Positions 8,774-17,067 are shown, counted from the first letter of the stretch. The stretch is DNA of 41,048 bases from CAMDBL01 sp964498125 (GCA_964498125.1 CAZCGE010000053.1:1-41048), one strand, 5' to 3'. Notes: generated from the letters alone by a model not told the origin. Made by a program: numbers and translations.

Positions 8774-8800
8774 CGGGTTATCTCCTGTTTTGGTCGTGGT

Positions 8801-8877
8801 CGGGGTCTGACCCCGCGGGTCTGACCCCTTGTTGGAACGGTCGGTGCATGGGGTCAGACCCGCAGGGTCGGACCCCC
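8801..8877. repeat. GGGGTCAGACCC-family palindromic repeats
   Basis: GGGGTCTGACCCC at 8802-8814, GGGTCTGACCCC at 8817-8828 and GGGGTCAGACCCGCAGGGTC at 8850-8869 form inverted hairpins. The same family recurs at 11695-11761 and 23344-23477. The block lies between the start of the thiolase gene and the end of rlmE, and it includes the rlmE stop codon. Confidence 0.7.
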
Positions 8878-9597
8878 TCCCCTGAACCCTGTCGCCAGCA
8901 CGTACAGCTCGGCGCTCTCGGCGCGGCTGGCGGGGGGTTTGACATGGCGGACGGTGGCGAAGTCGCGCTTCAGGCGAACCAGCAGCTCCTTCTCGGTGCC
9001 GCCCTGGAACACCTTGGAGAGGAAGATCCCGCCGGGCGACAACACTTGCGCTGCGAATTCGGCCGCGGCTTCGGCGAGCGCCATAATGCGCAAGTGGTCC
9101 GTTCCGGTATGGCCGGTCGTGGGTGCCGCCATGTCGGACAAGACCACGTCGGCGACGCCATCGCGCAGCAGCCCTTTGAGGAGGTCCGGCGCCGTCTCGT
9201 CCATGAAATCCAGTTCGACGATCTCGACGCCGGGGATCGCATCGACTTCGAGATAATCGATGGCCACCACCTGCCCACGCTTGCCCTTGTCGCCTGGCAG
9301 CGCCCGCACCCGTTCAGCCGCCAACTGGCTCCACCCGCCCGGCGCCGCGCCCAGATCGACGACGCGCTGGCCCGGCTTGAGAAATCGATATCTGTCGTCG
9401 ATCTCCGTCAGCTTGTAGGCGGCGCGGCTGCGGAAGCCATCGCGCTTGGCGGCTATGACGTAAGGATCATTGAGCTGACGCTCCAACCAGGCGCGCGAGG
9501 ACGCCTTGCGCGGCTTCTGGTTCTCCAGCCGAACCTTGAGTTGGCGCTGCCCGCCGGTCGGACCGCGTGCCGCCGCGCTTTTGAGTTTCTTGGTCAT
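8854..9597 (-). CDS. rlmE: 23S rRNA (uridine-2'-O)-methyltransferase RlmE
   Basis: A 247-residue FtsJ/RrmJ-type enzyme that 2'-O-methylates U2552 of 23S rRNA during large-subunit assembly. The SAM site is VVDLGAAPGGWSQLA; the K-D-K-E catalytic set is visible in SRAAYKLTEID, VVLSDMAAP, FLSKVFQGG and SRAESAELYVLATGF. Its ATG overlaps the stop of the upstream ppx gene by ATGA, a conserved alphaproteobacterial pair. The final residues (GPTLRV) and the stop codon are encoded by the GGGGTCAGACCC repeat, so the natural C-terminus has probably been replaced or extended by repeat insertion. The catalytic core is intact. Confidence 0.95.
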   Translation of the reverse strand: MTKKLKSAAARGPTGGQRQLKVRLENQKPRKASSRAWLERQLNDPYVIAAKRDGFRSRAAYKLTEIDDRYRFLKPGQRVVDLGAAPGGWSQLAAERVRALPGDKGKRGQVVAIDYLEVDAIPGVEIVELDFMDETAPDLLKGLLRDGVADVVLSDMAAPTTGHTGTDHLRIMALAEAAAEFAAQVLSPGGIFLSKVFQGGTEKELLVRLKRDFATVRHVKPPASRAESAELYVLATGFRGGGPTLRV

Positions 9598-10730
9598 GCC
9601 GTGCGATCACCTTGTGGCCGCCGTTGGCGATCCGGACGGACATCGCCATCTTCGGCCATAAGCATGGCCAGTATACCTTCGCGCAGGCCGCGATCGGCCA
9701 CCCTCAGCCGCTCGCAAGGCCAAACGCGCAACAGGGCCTCCAGAATGGCGCAACCGGCCAACACAAGATCGGCCCGGTCGCGGCCGATGCATGGCTCGGC
9801 GACACGCTCCTCGTAGCTGCGCGCCAGCAGACTATAGGTGATGTCGCGCACGTCGGCCACGCGCAGCCAGCAGCCATCGACCTTGCTGCGGTCATAGCGC
9901 GGCAAGCCCAGCTGGATACCAGCCAGCGTCGTCACCGTGCCGGAGGTTCCGAGCAAATGCGTGCTGGCGCCTTGCATGCGCTGGCGGAAACCATGCTCTT
10001 GCTCGAACGGCCGCAGCATGTCCTCGACGTGCGATACCATCGACTCGAACGCATCGGCCGACACGTGCCGGCCGCCGAATTTCTCGGCCAGCGTCACCAC
10101 GCCGACGGGTAGCGAGGTCCACGCGGCGATGCACTGCTGCGCCTCGAGCCGCTCCGCCAGCGTGCGCCGCCAGGTTGATTCGGCACGCGTGAGATCGAGC
10201 CAGATCAGCTCCGAGGAGCCGCCACCGATGTCGAACACCATGGCAAGGTCCGAGCGCGTGTCGATCAGCGAGGCACATCCCGAAACGGCCAGGCGCGCCT
10301 CGTCTTCGCGGCTGAGGATTTCGATGTCGAGACCTAGATCGCGCCGCACGCGGCCGAGAAAGGCTTCGCCGTTGCCGGCGATGCGGCAGGCCTCGGTCGC
10401 AACCAGGCGCGAGCGCGCGACCCGATTGCGCCGCATCTTGTCGGCGCAGATCCGCAGCGCATCGAACGTGCGCTGCATGGCGGCGTCCGACAGTTGTCCG
10501 GACGCGGTTACGCCTTCGCCGAGGCGGATGATTCGCGAGAAGGCATCGACCACGCGAAAGCCGCGGCGCGAGGGTCGGGCGACCAGCAGGCGGCAGTTGT
10601 TGGTGCCAAGGTCGAGCGCGGCATAAGTCTGGCTCGAACCGCCCTGGATCCATTGATCGTGATCGGTGGCGCCGGGTGCCTTGGCGCCGCGATGCGAGTC
10701 CACATCACGAGTGTCGTTCGGCCCCTCCAA
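9594..10730 (-). CDS. ppx: Exopolyphosphatase/guanosine pentaphosphatase (Ppx/GppA)
   Basis: A protein of up to 378 residues in the ASKHA fold phosphatase family that hydrolyses polyphosphate or pppGpp. Signature segments: ALDLGTNNCRLLVARP near residue 38, VATEACRIAGNG, VFDIGGGSSELIW and LLGTSGTVTTLA. Polyphosphate versus pppGpp preference cannot be told. The start is uncertain: the longest frame begins at a TTG (10730), with a GTG at 10703 as alternative; conserved sequence begins later than either. It is translationally coupled to rlmE downstream. The C-terminal helical domain of longer Ppx enzymes is absent, as in the short alphaproteobacterial form. Confidence 0.9.
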   Translation of the reverse strand: MEGPNDTRDVDSHRGAKAPGATDHDQWIQGGSSQTYAALDLGTNNCRLLVARPSRRGFRVVDAFSRIIRLGEGVTASGQLSDAAMQRTFDALRICADKMRRNRVARSRLVATEACRIAGNGEAFLGRVRRDLGLDIEILSREDEARLAVSGCASLIDTRSDLAMVFDIGGGSSELIWLDLTRAESTWRRTLAERLEAQQCIAAWTSLPVGVVTLAEKFGGRHVSADAFESMVSHVEDMLRPFEQEHGFRQRMQGASTHLLGTSGTVTTLAGIQLGLPRYDRSKVDGCWLRVADVRDITYSLLARSYEERVAEPCIGRDRADLVLAGCAILEALLRVWPCERLRVADRGLREGILAMLMAEDGDVRPDRQRRPQGDRTA

Positions 10731-10905
10731 AATTGGGGTCCTTCTCCAGCGCCTGGATTTTGGACATCCGCACCACCGTCCGGTGTCGCGTCGGTCCGTT
10801 CGACAGGCCTATCCTCTGGCTTACGTGTTGCAGCCAGTGTAGCAGCATATCCCGCAGGGTAAAGCGATGTGCTGCACCTGAGGTAAATCGGCTGCGGATC
10901 GAGCC

Positions 10906-11685
10906 ATGCGGCAATGGGTGGCAAGCACATGGCTCGCAGCGGCTTGGCTCGCGCAATTGCCGCAGGCGCGCGGCGAGCCCGTGGCCTTGCAGCGCCTGCT
11001 GGCGTCCTACCCCGATCATCTCTCCCATATCGCGGGCAACGATCTGGTCTGGCGTGACGGCACGCGCATGACGATCGATGATGGCGGCCCGCCCAAGAGC
11101 TTCGAGCAGCGGCTGGCGCGGCCGGACCTCAAGGACATGTTCCATGCCGCCTATGCCGCCGGCCGATCTGGCCTGCCGCCGGCGCCGTTCATCGACTCGG
11201 GCCGCGTGCGCCATGCGGCATTCTTCAACAAGATGTATGGCGACTGCGCAACGGGCGCGACGGCGCGCCATCTGGTCGAGATCGTGTGGCTGCCGCGAAC
11301 AGCGCCACAAAAACTCAAGGTCACACGCATCAACGGCGTCTCTGAACGCCTCGAGGCCATCTCACGTGATCTGGAGGCCCTGCCCGCGCCGATGCGCAAA
11401 TTTTTGAGCCCGTCGGCTGGAACCTATGTTTGCCGGCCGATCGCTGGCACGGATCGTGGCTCCTCGCATGGGTTCGGCATCGCCATCGATATCGCCGTGG
11501 CCGGATCGGATTACTGGCAGTGGAGTCAGCGATCGGCACATTCACCCATCGCCTGGAAAAACCGTGTACCGCTGGAGATTGTCGAGGTTTTCGAGCGGCA
11601 CGGCTTCATTTGGGGCGGCAAGTGGTACCACTTCGACACCATGCACTTCGAATACCGGCCGGAGTTGTTGCCTCCGAAGCCGTAG
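10906..11685 (+). CDS. Secreted M15-family peptidase (D-alanyl-D-alanine carboxypeptidase-like)
   Basis: A 259-residue protein with an N-terminal signal peptide (hydrophobic residues 5-16, likely cut near ARG-EP at 23-25). The C-terminal half is a peptidase M15 (VanY/M15C) domain: SSHGFGIAIDI supplies zinc ligands His188 and Asp195, and FDTMHFEYRPEL supplies His247, with Glu227 a candidate catalytic base. Such enzymes trim peptidoglycan stem peptides in the periplasm. It is divergent from ppx. A GGGGTCAGAC repeat begins 10 bases after its stop. Endopeptidase versus carboxypeptidase activity cannot be decided. Confidence 0.85.
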   Translation: MRQWVASTWLAAAWLAQLPQARGEPVALQRLLASYPDHLSHIAGNDLVWRDGTRMTIDDGGPPKSFEQRLARPDLKDMFHAAYAAGRSGLPPAPFIDSGRVRHAAFFNKMYGDCATGATARHLVEIVWLPRTAPQKLKVTRINGVSERLEAISRDLEALPAPMRKFLSPSAGTYVCRPIAGTDRGSSHGFGIAIDIAVAGSDYWQWSQRSAHSPIAWKNRVPLEIVEVFERHGFIWGGKWYHFDTMHFEYRPELLPPKP

Positions 11686-11694
11686 GGAGTGGAC

Positions 11695-11761
11695 GGGGTC
11701 AGACCTCTCGCCCGCGCCGTCACAAATATAGCTGAACCGTCGATGCGAGGGGTCTGACCCC
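11695..11761. repeat. GGGGTCAGACCC-family inverted pair
   Basis: GGGGTCAGACC at 11695-11705 and GGGGTCTGACCCC at 11749-11761 are inverted relative to each other across about 43 bases. They belong to the same family as 8801-8877 and 23344-23477. The element fills the gap between the M15 peptidase and the DUF2794 gene. Confidence 0.65.
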
Positions 11762-11851
11762 ATCGTTGAATCGCCCCAACTTTGACTGGACAAGGCCTTG
11801 TCTTTCCGCGCCGCCCGCGTAATCTGACACGCGCATGACAGGGAGGCGCCC

Positions 11852-12244
11852 TTGAGCGAGACCGAGCCGATACCGTTGCGCCCGCGCGGAGCGGGCGCTG
11901 TCGCAAGCTGCATGCAGTCGACCCAGCTGCAGACTTTCGTACCCTCGGTGACCGCGTTCAACCGCCACGAATTGAACGACATCCTGACCGTCTACGGCCG
12001 GATGGTCGCCGCCGGCGAGTGGCGCGATTACGCCATGGACATGGGCCGCGACACGGCCTGTTTCGCCGTGTTCCGCCGCACCAGCGAATTCCCGCTCTAT
12101 CGCATCGAGAAGACGCCGAAGCTGGCGCGCAAGCAGGGCGCATATAGCATCATTGCCGCGTCGGGGCTGATCCTCAAGCGCGGCCACGAGCTGAAACGGG
12201 TGCTCGACGTCTTCGACAAGCGCTTGCGGCTGGTGGATGCCTGA
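11852..12244 (+). CDS. DUF2794 family protein
   Basis: A 130-residue cytoplasmic protein of the alphaproteobacterial DUF2794 family, function unknown. Recognisable stretches are FNRHELNDILTVYGRMVAAG, FRRTSEFPLYRIEKTPKLAR and AYSIIAASGLILKRGHEL. The start is a TTG at 11852 with GGGAGG five bases before it; the nearby ATG at 11835 is out of frame. It converges with the GNAT gene, whose stop is four bases away. No membrane segment or cofactor motif is seen. Confidence 0.85.
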   Translation: MSETEPIPLRPRGAGAVASCMQSTQLQTFVPSVTAFNRHELNDILTVYGRMVAAGEWRDYAMDMGRDTACFAVFRRTSEFPLYRIEKTPKLARKQGAYSIIAASGLILKRGHELKRVLDVFDKRLRLVDA

Positions 12245-12248
12245 GTCG

Positions 12249-12779
12249 TCACGCCGGCGGCACCGTGTCGCCAGGTCCCAGCGCGCGCTGCATCATGACC
12301 GTGTCGAGCCAGCGGCCGTGTTTATAGCCGACCGCGTGCAGCACGCCTGAGAACGTGAAGCCGCTCGCACGATGCAGGGCGATCGAGGCCGCCTGCCCGC
12401 TATCGCCGATCACGGCGATGATCTGGCGATAGCCGCGCGCCTCCGACTCGGCGACCAGGGCCGCCATCAAGGCGCCGCCGAGGCCGCGACGCTGCATCTC
12501 CTCGGCGACGTAGATCGAGTTCTCCACGGTCGAGCGATAGGCCGGCCGCGTGCGGTAGACGTTGACGTAAGCATAGCCGCCGACCTGGCCATCCAGCTCG
12601 GCCACCAGATAAGGATAGCCGCCGCCGGTGATGGCAGCGTATCGGCGGCCCATCTCGGCCGCGTCCGGCGCCTCGATCTCGAACGTCGCCGTGCCAGTGA
12701 GCACCGCCGGCCGATAGATCGCCGTGATGGCCGGGATATCGGCAGGGGTCGCGGGGCGGATGCGGGGGGTGGTGGGCAT
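12249..12779 (-). CDS. GNAT N-acetyltransferase, phosphinothricin acetyltransferase-like
   Basis: A 176-residue GNAT-fold acetyltransferase. It starts with the typical IRPATPADIPAITAIY, carries the acetyl-CoA loop RRGLGGALMAALV, and has the Pat/Bar-like features STVENSIYV, ASIALHRASGF and VGYKHGRWLDTVMMQ. Relatives acetylate phosphinothricin, methionine sulfone/sulfoximine or similar amino acids; the natural substrate here is inferred only by family. It converges with the DUF2794 gene and diverges from mobA. Confidence 0.85.
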   Translation of the reverse strand: MPTTPRIRPATPADIPAITAIYRPAVLTGTATFEIEAPDAAEMGRRYAAITGGGYPYLVAELDGQVGGYAYVNVYRTRPAYRSTVENSIYVAEEMQRRGLGGALMAALVAESEARGYRQIIAVIGDSGQAASIALHRASGFTFSGVLHAVGYKHGRWLDTVMMQRALGPGDTVPPA

Positions 12780-12898
12780 GGGTTGGATTTACCAGGGACT
12801 GCGGGCAGGTTGCAAACGTCGAGGCTGGGTATAATGCCGGCATCTGGAATGAAGGCTCAGCCCTTGGCCTCCGCCCCATCCCCCCGTATTGTCGCCGC

Positions 12899-13543
12899 AT
12901 GATCGAACCTAATCACATCATCGGCGTCGTGCTCGCCGGCGGGCAGTCGCGGCGCATGGGCGGCGGCGACAAGGGCCTGCTGGCCGTCGCTGGCCGCTCC
13001 ATGCTGGGCCATGTCGCCGAACGGCTGCGGCCGCAAGTCGCCAGCCTCGTCATCAACGCCAACGGCGATCCAGTGCGCTTCGCTGAATTCGCATTGCCGG
13101 TCGTCTCCGACACCGTGGATGGCTTCGTCGGGCCGCTGGCCGGTGTGCTGGCGGGCCTGCGCTGGACCGCCTCGCACGCGCCCATGGCAACGCACATCGC
13201 CACCGTCTCCAGCGACGCGCCGCTGCTGCCGGATGATCTGGTCGCCCGCCTGGCCGCGGCGCTGAACGGCCGCGAGCGAGCCATTGCGCTCGCACAGTCG
13301 GCCGGCGAGCTGCATCCCGTCATCGGGCTGTGGCCGGTGGCGCTGGCCGATGACCTCGAAACCGCCCTGCGCGGCGGCCTGCGCAAGGTGCTGCATTGGA
13401 CCGACCGGCATGGTACCGTGCCGGTCGACTTTGCCTTCGTGTCGATCCGCGGCAGCGTCGTCGACCCGTTTTTCAATGCCAACACGCCGGAAGAGCTGGA
13501 CGAGCTGCGCCGGCTGCTCGAAAGCCAGAGTGCGATCGACTGA
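12899..13543 (+). CDS. mobA: Molybdenum cofactor guanylyltransferase MobA
   Basis: A 214-residue nucleotidyltransferase that transfers GMP from GTP to Mo-molybdopterin to make MGD for DMSO-reductase-family enzymes. The N-terminal GTP-binding signature VVLAGGQSRRMGGGDKGLL is intact, followed by VSDTVDGFVGPLAGVLAGL and the metal-site region VSSDAPLLP. No strong ribosome site is visible before the ATG. It is followed after 54 bases by mobB, and then by a coupled pseudo-subtilase, on the same strand; the three probably form one transcript. No molybdoenzyme gene is in the window. Confidence 0.93.
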   Translation: MIEPNHIIGVVLAGGQSRRMGGGDKGLLAVAGRSMLGHVAERLRPQVASLVINANGDPVRFAEFALPVVSDTVDGFVGPLAGVLAGLRWTASHAPMATHIATVSSDAPLLPDDLVARLAAALNGRERAIALAQSAGELHPVIGLWPVALADDLETALRGGLRKVLHWTDRHGTVPVDFAFVSIRGSVVDPFFNANTPEELDELRRLLESQSAID

Positions 13544-13597
13544 GGCTGACACAGTCGAAGTCGTGACTCGCACGACCAAGCAAAGGCTAGAGATCTG

Positions 13598-14140
13598 GTG
13601 AGCCCTCCCGTCCTGAAAACCCCGGTTCCCGTCATCGGCATCGCCGGCTGGAAGAAGTCGGGCAAGACGACGCTGACGGTGCGGCTGGTCGAGGAATTCA
13701 CGCGCCGCGGGCTGAAGGTGGCGACCGTCAAGCACGCCCACCACGCTTTCCAGATCGACGAGGGCGAGACTGACAGCGCGCGCCATCGCCGGGCGGGGGC
13801 GAGGGAGGTGGCCATCGTCTCGGAAAAGCGTTGGGCCATCGTGCACGAGCTGTCAGGGGCGCCGGAGCCTGATCTCGCCGAGGTGCTGGCCTGGCTGTCG
13901 CCATGCGACCTCGTCGTCATCGAGGGCTACAAGACAGCGGCGATCCCCAAAATCGAGACGCGGCGGACCGAGGCGCGCCAGCACACGCCGCTCGCCGCCA
14001 GCGATCCGCATGTCATCGCCATCGCCGCGGACTTTGCCGTGACCGACAGCCGGCTGCCGGTGTTCGCGCTCAACGACATTGCGGGGCTCGCCGATTTCGT
14101 CGAACGGTCGGTGGGGCCGCTGGGGAGATCGCAAGGATGA
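13598..14140 (+). CDS. mobB: Molybdopterin-guanine dinucleotide biosynthesis adaptor MobB
   Basis: A 180-residue GTP-binding protein. The Walker A motif GWKKSGKTTL is near residues 18-27, followed by VATVKHAHHAFQID, DSARHRRAGAREVAIVS and DLVVIEGYK. MobB helps MobA and may deliver GTP or MGD to target enzymes. The start is a GTG at 13598 with only a weak purine-rich site before it. Its stop overlaps the start of the next gene in an ATGA, so the downstream protein is translationally coupled. Confidence 0.92.
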   Translation: MSPPVLKTPVPVIGIAGWKKSGKTTLTVRLVEEFTRRGLKVATVKHAHHAFQIDEGETDSARHRRAGAREVAIVSEKRWAIVHELSGAPEPDLAEVLAWLSPCDLVVIEGYKTAAIPKIETRRTEARQHTPLAASDPHVIAIAADFAVTDSRLPVFALNDIAGLADFVERSVGPLGRSQG

Positions 14141-15024
14141 CGCCTTTTCCCGTGGTGCAGCGGGGGTGGGCGACGTGCGTCATCCTCGGCACATTCGCGG
14201 TCGTGTCGCTAACCGCCGACGCCTTCGCCCAGACCAAGAAACCGCGGGTGCCGCCGGGGCTCGATCCGGGCGGCGTGGCGGTGGCGATCGCGGCGCCGAT
14301 CGGTTTGCCCTACACGGCGCCGCATCTGGCTCAGCGGCTGGCGCGCGATGGTGAGGGCGAGCTGATCGGCTGGAATTTCGTCGACGACAACCGGCGACCG
14401 TTCGCCGACACTCCAGGTCTCGCAACTTCGACGATGGCCGCCAACATCGTCTTGCATGAAGCCGGTTCGGCGCGACTTGTCGTGTTCCGTACGAAGAACG
14501 AGACGCTGGCGCTCGGACGCCTGATGGTGTTCACGGCCAAGGGGCCGGCCAAGGTACTCCTGTTGTTCACCGCCAGCGACAGACGTGAGGACTGGGCCGC
14601 ATTCACCGAGGCGGCAACGCATTTCAAGCATGTGCTGATCATCGTACCCGCCGGCTCCGAGTTGCCCGGTGAGACGGGGGCATATCCCGCTGGCCTGCCG
14701 CTCGACACCATTCTGACGGTCAGGGACAGCGATCCTGGCGGCAACTTACGAGCGGGGGCGCATGTGGCGGACATCGCCGCGCCGGCCAATGCCGGACCGC
14801 CGCTGTCGTCTGATCGCCGGTCTGTCGGCTTCGCTCCACACGCCGCCGCCGCCGCCCGCATCGCCGCACTCGCCGCACGTCTGGTCGCCGCCGAGCCCAA
14901 GCTCGAGGGCGCCGCGCTCAAGGCGCGCATCCTGGCGCTCGCCAAGCCGCTGCCCTCGCCCCACGACAAGGCCACCAGGCACGGCTGGATCGCCGAGCCG
15001 CAGCGGCCGTTCCGGGTCGAGTGA
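14137..15024 (+). CDS. Exported subtilase-like protein lacking the catalytic triad (pseudoprotease)
   Basis: A 295-residue protein with a signal peptide (hydrophobic 11-30, likely cut after AFA-Q near 31). The body follows the S8 subtilase pattern: VAIAAPIGLPYTAPHL in place of the Asp strand, ELIGWNFVDDNRRPF, a degenerate HGT block, VLIIVPAGS for the oxyanion strand, and AAAAARIAALAARL for the Ser helix. Aligned by eye, Asp becomes Pro54, His becomes Thr97, oxyanion Asn becomes Ser174 and Ser becomes Ala236. It should be unable to hydrolyse peptides; a binding or scaffold role is inferred. Its ATG overlaps the mobB stop (ATGA). The subtilase link rests on pattern reading, not a search. Confidence 0.7.
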   Translation: MTPFPVVQRGWATCVILGTFAVVSLTADAFAQTKKPRVPPGLDPGGVAVAIAAPIGLPYTAPHLAQRLARDGEGELIGWNFVDDNRRPFADTPGLATSTMAANIVLHEAGSARLVVFRTKNETLALGRLMVFTAKGPAKVLLLFTASDRREDWAAFTEAATHFKHVLIIVPAGSELPGETGAYPAGLPLDTILTVRDSDPGGNLRAGAHVADIAAPANAGPPLSSDRRSVGFAPHAAAAARIAALAARLVAAEPKLEGAALKARILALAKPLPSPHDKATRHGWIAEPQRPFRVE

Positions 15025-15036
15025 TGCTCCACCCGG

Positions 15037-15207
15037 CCGTCATGGCCGCGCCAGGGTGAAGCGCAGCTTCACCCTGGGACCACGGCCACCCAGACAATCA
15101 TCCGCGAGTCCTGCCCCAGTGGTGGCCAGGTCGGATTCCAGTCGCTTCCGACGCGCATGGGCACGTTGTCTGGGTGGCCGCCTGGTCCCTCGACGCCGCC
15201 ATGACGG
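15037..15207. repeat. Nested inverted-repeat element (about 171 bases), MITE-like or structured RNA
   Basis: Three nested pairings are perfect or nearly so. The outer arms are CCGTCATGGC (15037-15046) and GCCATGACGG (15198-15207). Inside is a 12-base hairpin, CCAGGGTGAAGC (15051-15062) with GCTTCACCCTGG (15066-15077) and a 3-base loop. Next comes a long stem, GGCCACCCAGACAA (15084-15097) with TTGTCTGGGTGGCC (15166-15179), extended by GGGACCA/TGGTCCC. The fold is a multi-branched cruciform. It fills most of the gap before the ligase gene. No flanking target duplication was seen. Confidence 0.6.
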
Positions 15208-15308
15208 AGGTAGAGGGCGTCATTTTCATTCGCAGCAGTTGGGGGGATTGCTGTCAACTCGCTGCCGGACCACTATGGCCGCGAGTTGGCCGAAGCAGGG
15301 AGGATCAC

Positions 15309-16940
15309 ATGCTCGCAGGCCTGATGATGAATCGGCCGCTGTCGATCTCGAGCATCATCGACTATGCCGCGGAAGTGCATGGCGATACCGAGATTGTCTC
15401 GGCCAACGCTCACGGCGAGATCGCCCGCACCACCTACGCCGCCACCCTGCCGCGCATCGCCCGCCTGGCGCACGGCCTCCGCGCGCTCGGCATCAAGCCC
15501 GGCGACCGGGTGGCGACGCTGGCCTTCAACAGCACCCGGCATTTCGAGCTCTACTACGCCATCTCCGGCATCGGCGCGGTGTGCCACACCATCAATCCGC
15601 GCCTGTTCCCGGAACAGCTCGAGTACATCGTCCGCCACGCCGACGATCGTGTGCTGTTCTTCGGCGGCGTGGTTGCCGATCTGGTGCGTAAGATGCGGCT
15701 GATCTGGCCAGCCGGCCTGAAATACGTCGCCATGGAGGATGCGAGAGCGACCGCCGCCATTGAAGGCATTCCCGGCCTTCTGGCCTACGAGGACCTGCTT
15801 GCCGGCCAGCCCGATACCATCCAGTGGCCGGTGTTCGACGAGAACACCGCGGCCGGGCTCTGTTACACGTCGGGCACCACCGGCGAACCCAAAGGTGCGC
15901 TCTACTCGCACCGCTCGACGCTGCTGCACGCGTTCGCCATGGCGCTGTCGACATCGAAACTGCACGGCCAGGGCAAGCGCCTGCTGCCGATCGTGCCGCT
16001 GTTCCACGTCAACGCCTGGGGCATGCCGTACACCGCGCCGCTGACCGGCACCGCGCTGGTGATGCCCGGACCGCGGCTTGACGGCGCCAGCCTGTTCGAC
16101 CTGATGGACCGCGAAGGCGTCACCGGCTCGCTCGGCGTGCCGACGGTGTGGCGAGGCCTGTTGACCGAGATCGAGAAGCGTGGACGCAAGCCCAAGGCGC
16201 TGTCGCTCGCCATCATTGGCGGCTCCGCCTGTCCGCGCTCCATGATCGCAGAGATCGAGCGCGCCGGCATCGAGGTCAACCATGCGTGGGGCATGACCGA
16301 GATGAGCCCGGTCGGCACCTGCGGCCAGCTCGGTCCCAGAGAGGACGCCCTGCCGGCCGAGCAGCGGCTGAACCTCAAGGAGATGCAGGGCCGGCGCATG
16401 TTCGGCGTCGAGCTGAGGATTGTCGGCGATGATGGCGGCGCCAAGCCGCACGACGGCAAGGCGTTTGGCGAGCTGTGCGTGCGTGGCCCGGCGATCGCGG
16501 CGGCCTATTTCGATAATCCGCAGGCGAGTGCCAAGCTGATCGACGGGGACGGCTGGATGCGCACTGGCGATGTTGCACGCATCCGCCCGGACGGCTTCAT
16601 GCAGATCGTCGACCGCGCCAAGGACCTGGTCAAGTCGGGCGGCGAGTGGATCTCCTCGGTCGACCTGGAGAATATCGCCAGCGCCTATCCGGGCGTGGCG
16701 CTCGCCGCCGTCATCGGCATTCCGGACCCGAAATGGGACGAGCGACCGCTGCTGGTGGTGCAGGCCGCGAGCGGCGCCAAGTTGGAGAAGGACGCGCTGC
16801 TGGCGTTCATGGCGAGCAAGGTCGCCAAGTGGCAGGTGCCCGACGACGTCGTCTTCCTCGACGCCCTGCCACTGACCGCCACCGGCAAGATCTCCAAGCT
16901 GCAGCTGCGCGAGATCGTCGCCAGGATGCGGGGAACATAG
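15309..16940 (+). CDS. Acyl-CoA ligase (AMP-forming), medium/long-chain or methylthiopropionyl type
   Basis: A 543-residue ANL-superfamily enzyme that activates a carboxylic acid to its CoA thioester through an acyl-AMP. Motifs: the phosphate loop YTSGTTGEPKG, NHAWGMTEMSP, GWMRTGDVARI, the hinge VDRAKDLVKSGGEWIS and the catalytic C-terminal Lys in LTATGKISK. Overall wording resembles the DmdB/FadD group (3-methylthiopropionyl-CoA or fatty acyl-CoA ligases); the substrate is not determined. The start at 15309 has a GGGAGGA ribosome site about 7 bases upstream. It is followed after 127 bases by the DUF3604 gene on the same strand. Confidence 0.9.
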   Translation: MLAGLMMNRPLSISSIIDYAAEVHGDTEIVSANAHGEIARTTYAATLPRIARLAHGLRALGIKPGDRVATLAFNSTRHFELYYAISGIGAVCHTINPRLFPEQLEYIVRHADDRVLFFGGVVADLVRKMRLIWPAGLKYVAMEDARATAAIEGIPGLLAYEDLLAGQPDTIQWPVFDENTAAGLCYTSGTTGEPKGALYSHRSTLLHAFAMALSTSKLHGQGKRLLPIVPLFHVNAWGMPYTAPLTGTALVMPGPRLDGASLFDLMDREGVTGSLGVPTVWRGLLTEIEKRGRKPKALSLAIIGGSACPRSMIAEIERAGIEVNHAWGMTEMSPVGTCGQLGPREDALPAEQRLNLKEMQGRRMFGVELRIVGDDGGAKPHDGKAFGELCVRGPAIAAAYFDNPQASAKLIDGDGWMRTGDVARIRPDGFMQIVDRAKDLVKSGGEWISSVDLENIASAYPGVALAAVIGIPDPKWDERPLLVVQAASGAKLEKDALLAFMASKVAKWQVPDDVVFLDALPLTATGKISKLQLREIVARMRGT

Positions 16941-16969
16941 GTTAGGATGAGGCGCGTCTACCGTGCCAA

Positions 16970-17026
16970 TGCCCAACTTTTCTGCCCGCGCTGTTGGGCT
17001 TCGCGCGAAGGGCGCTCAACCCAACG
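16970..17026. repeat. REP-like element (GTTGGGCTTCGC type)
   Basis: GCCCAAC at 16971-16977 and GTTGGGC at 16993-16999 are inverted. The latter leads into the palindrome CTTCGCGCGAAG (16999-17010), then CTCAACCCAAC ending at 17025 folds back on GTTGGG. It matches the order of elements at 7497-7567. It lies between the ligase and the DUF3604 gene. Confidence 0.55.
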
Positions 17027-17067
17027 TTTGGTCTACCATTGGTCGCCATCCAACCCTTCCGAGCCCC

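Noticed and set aside
15273..16976. Long open frame on the minus strand opposite the acyl-CoA ligase (about 567 codons)
   Set aside because: It is antisense to a gene with complete ANL motifs, its translation is low-complexity (rich in Arg, Gly, Ala, His) and matches no family; high GC commonly opens such frames.
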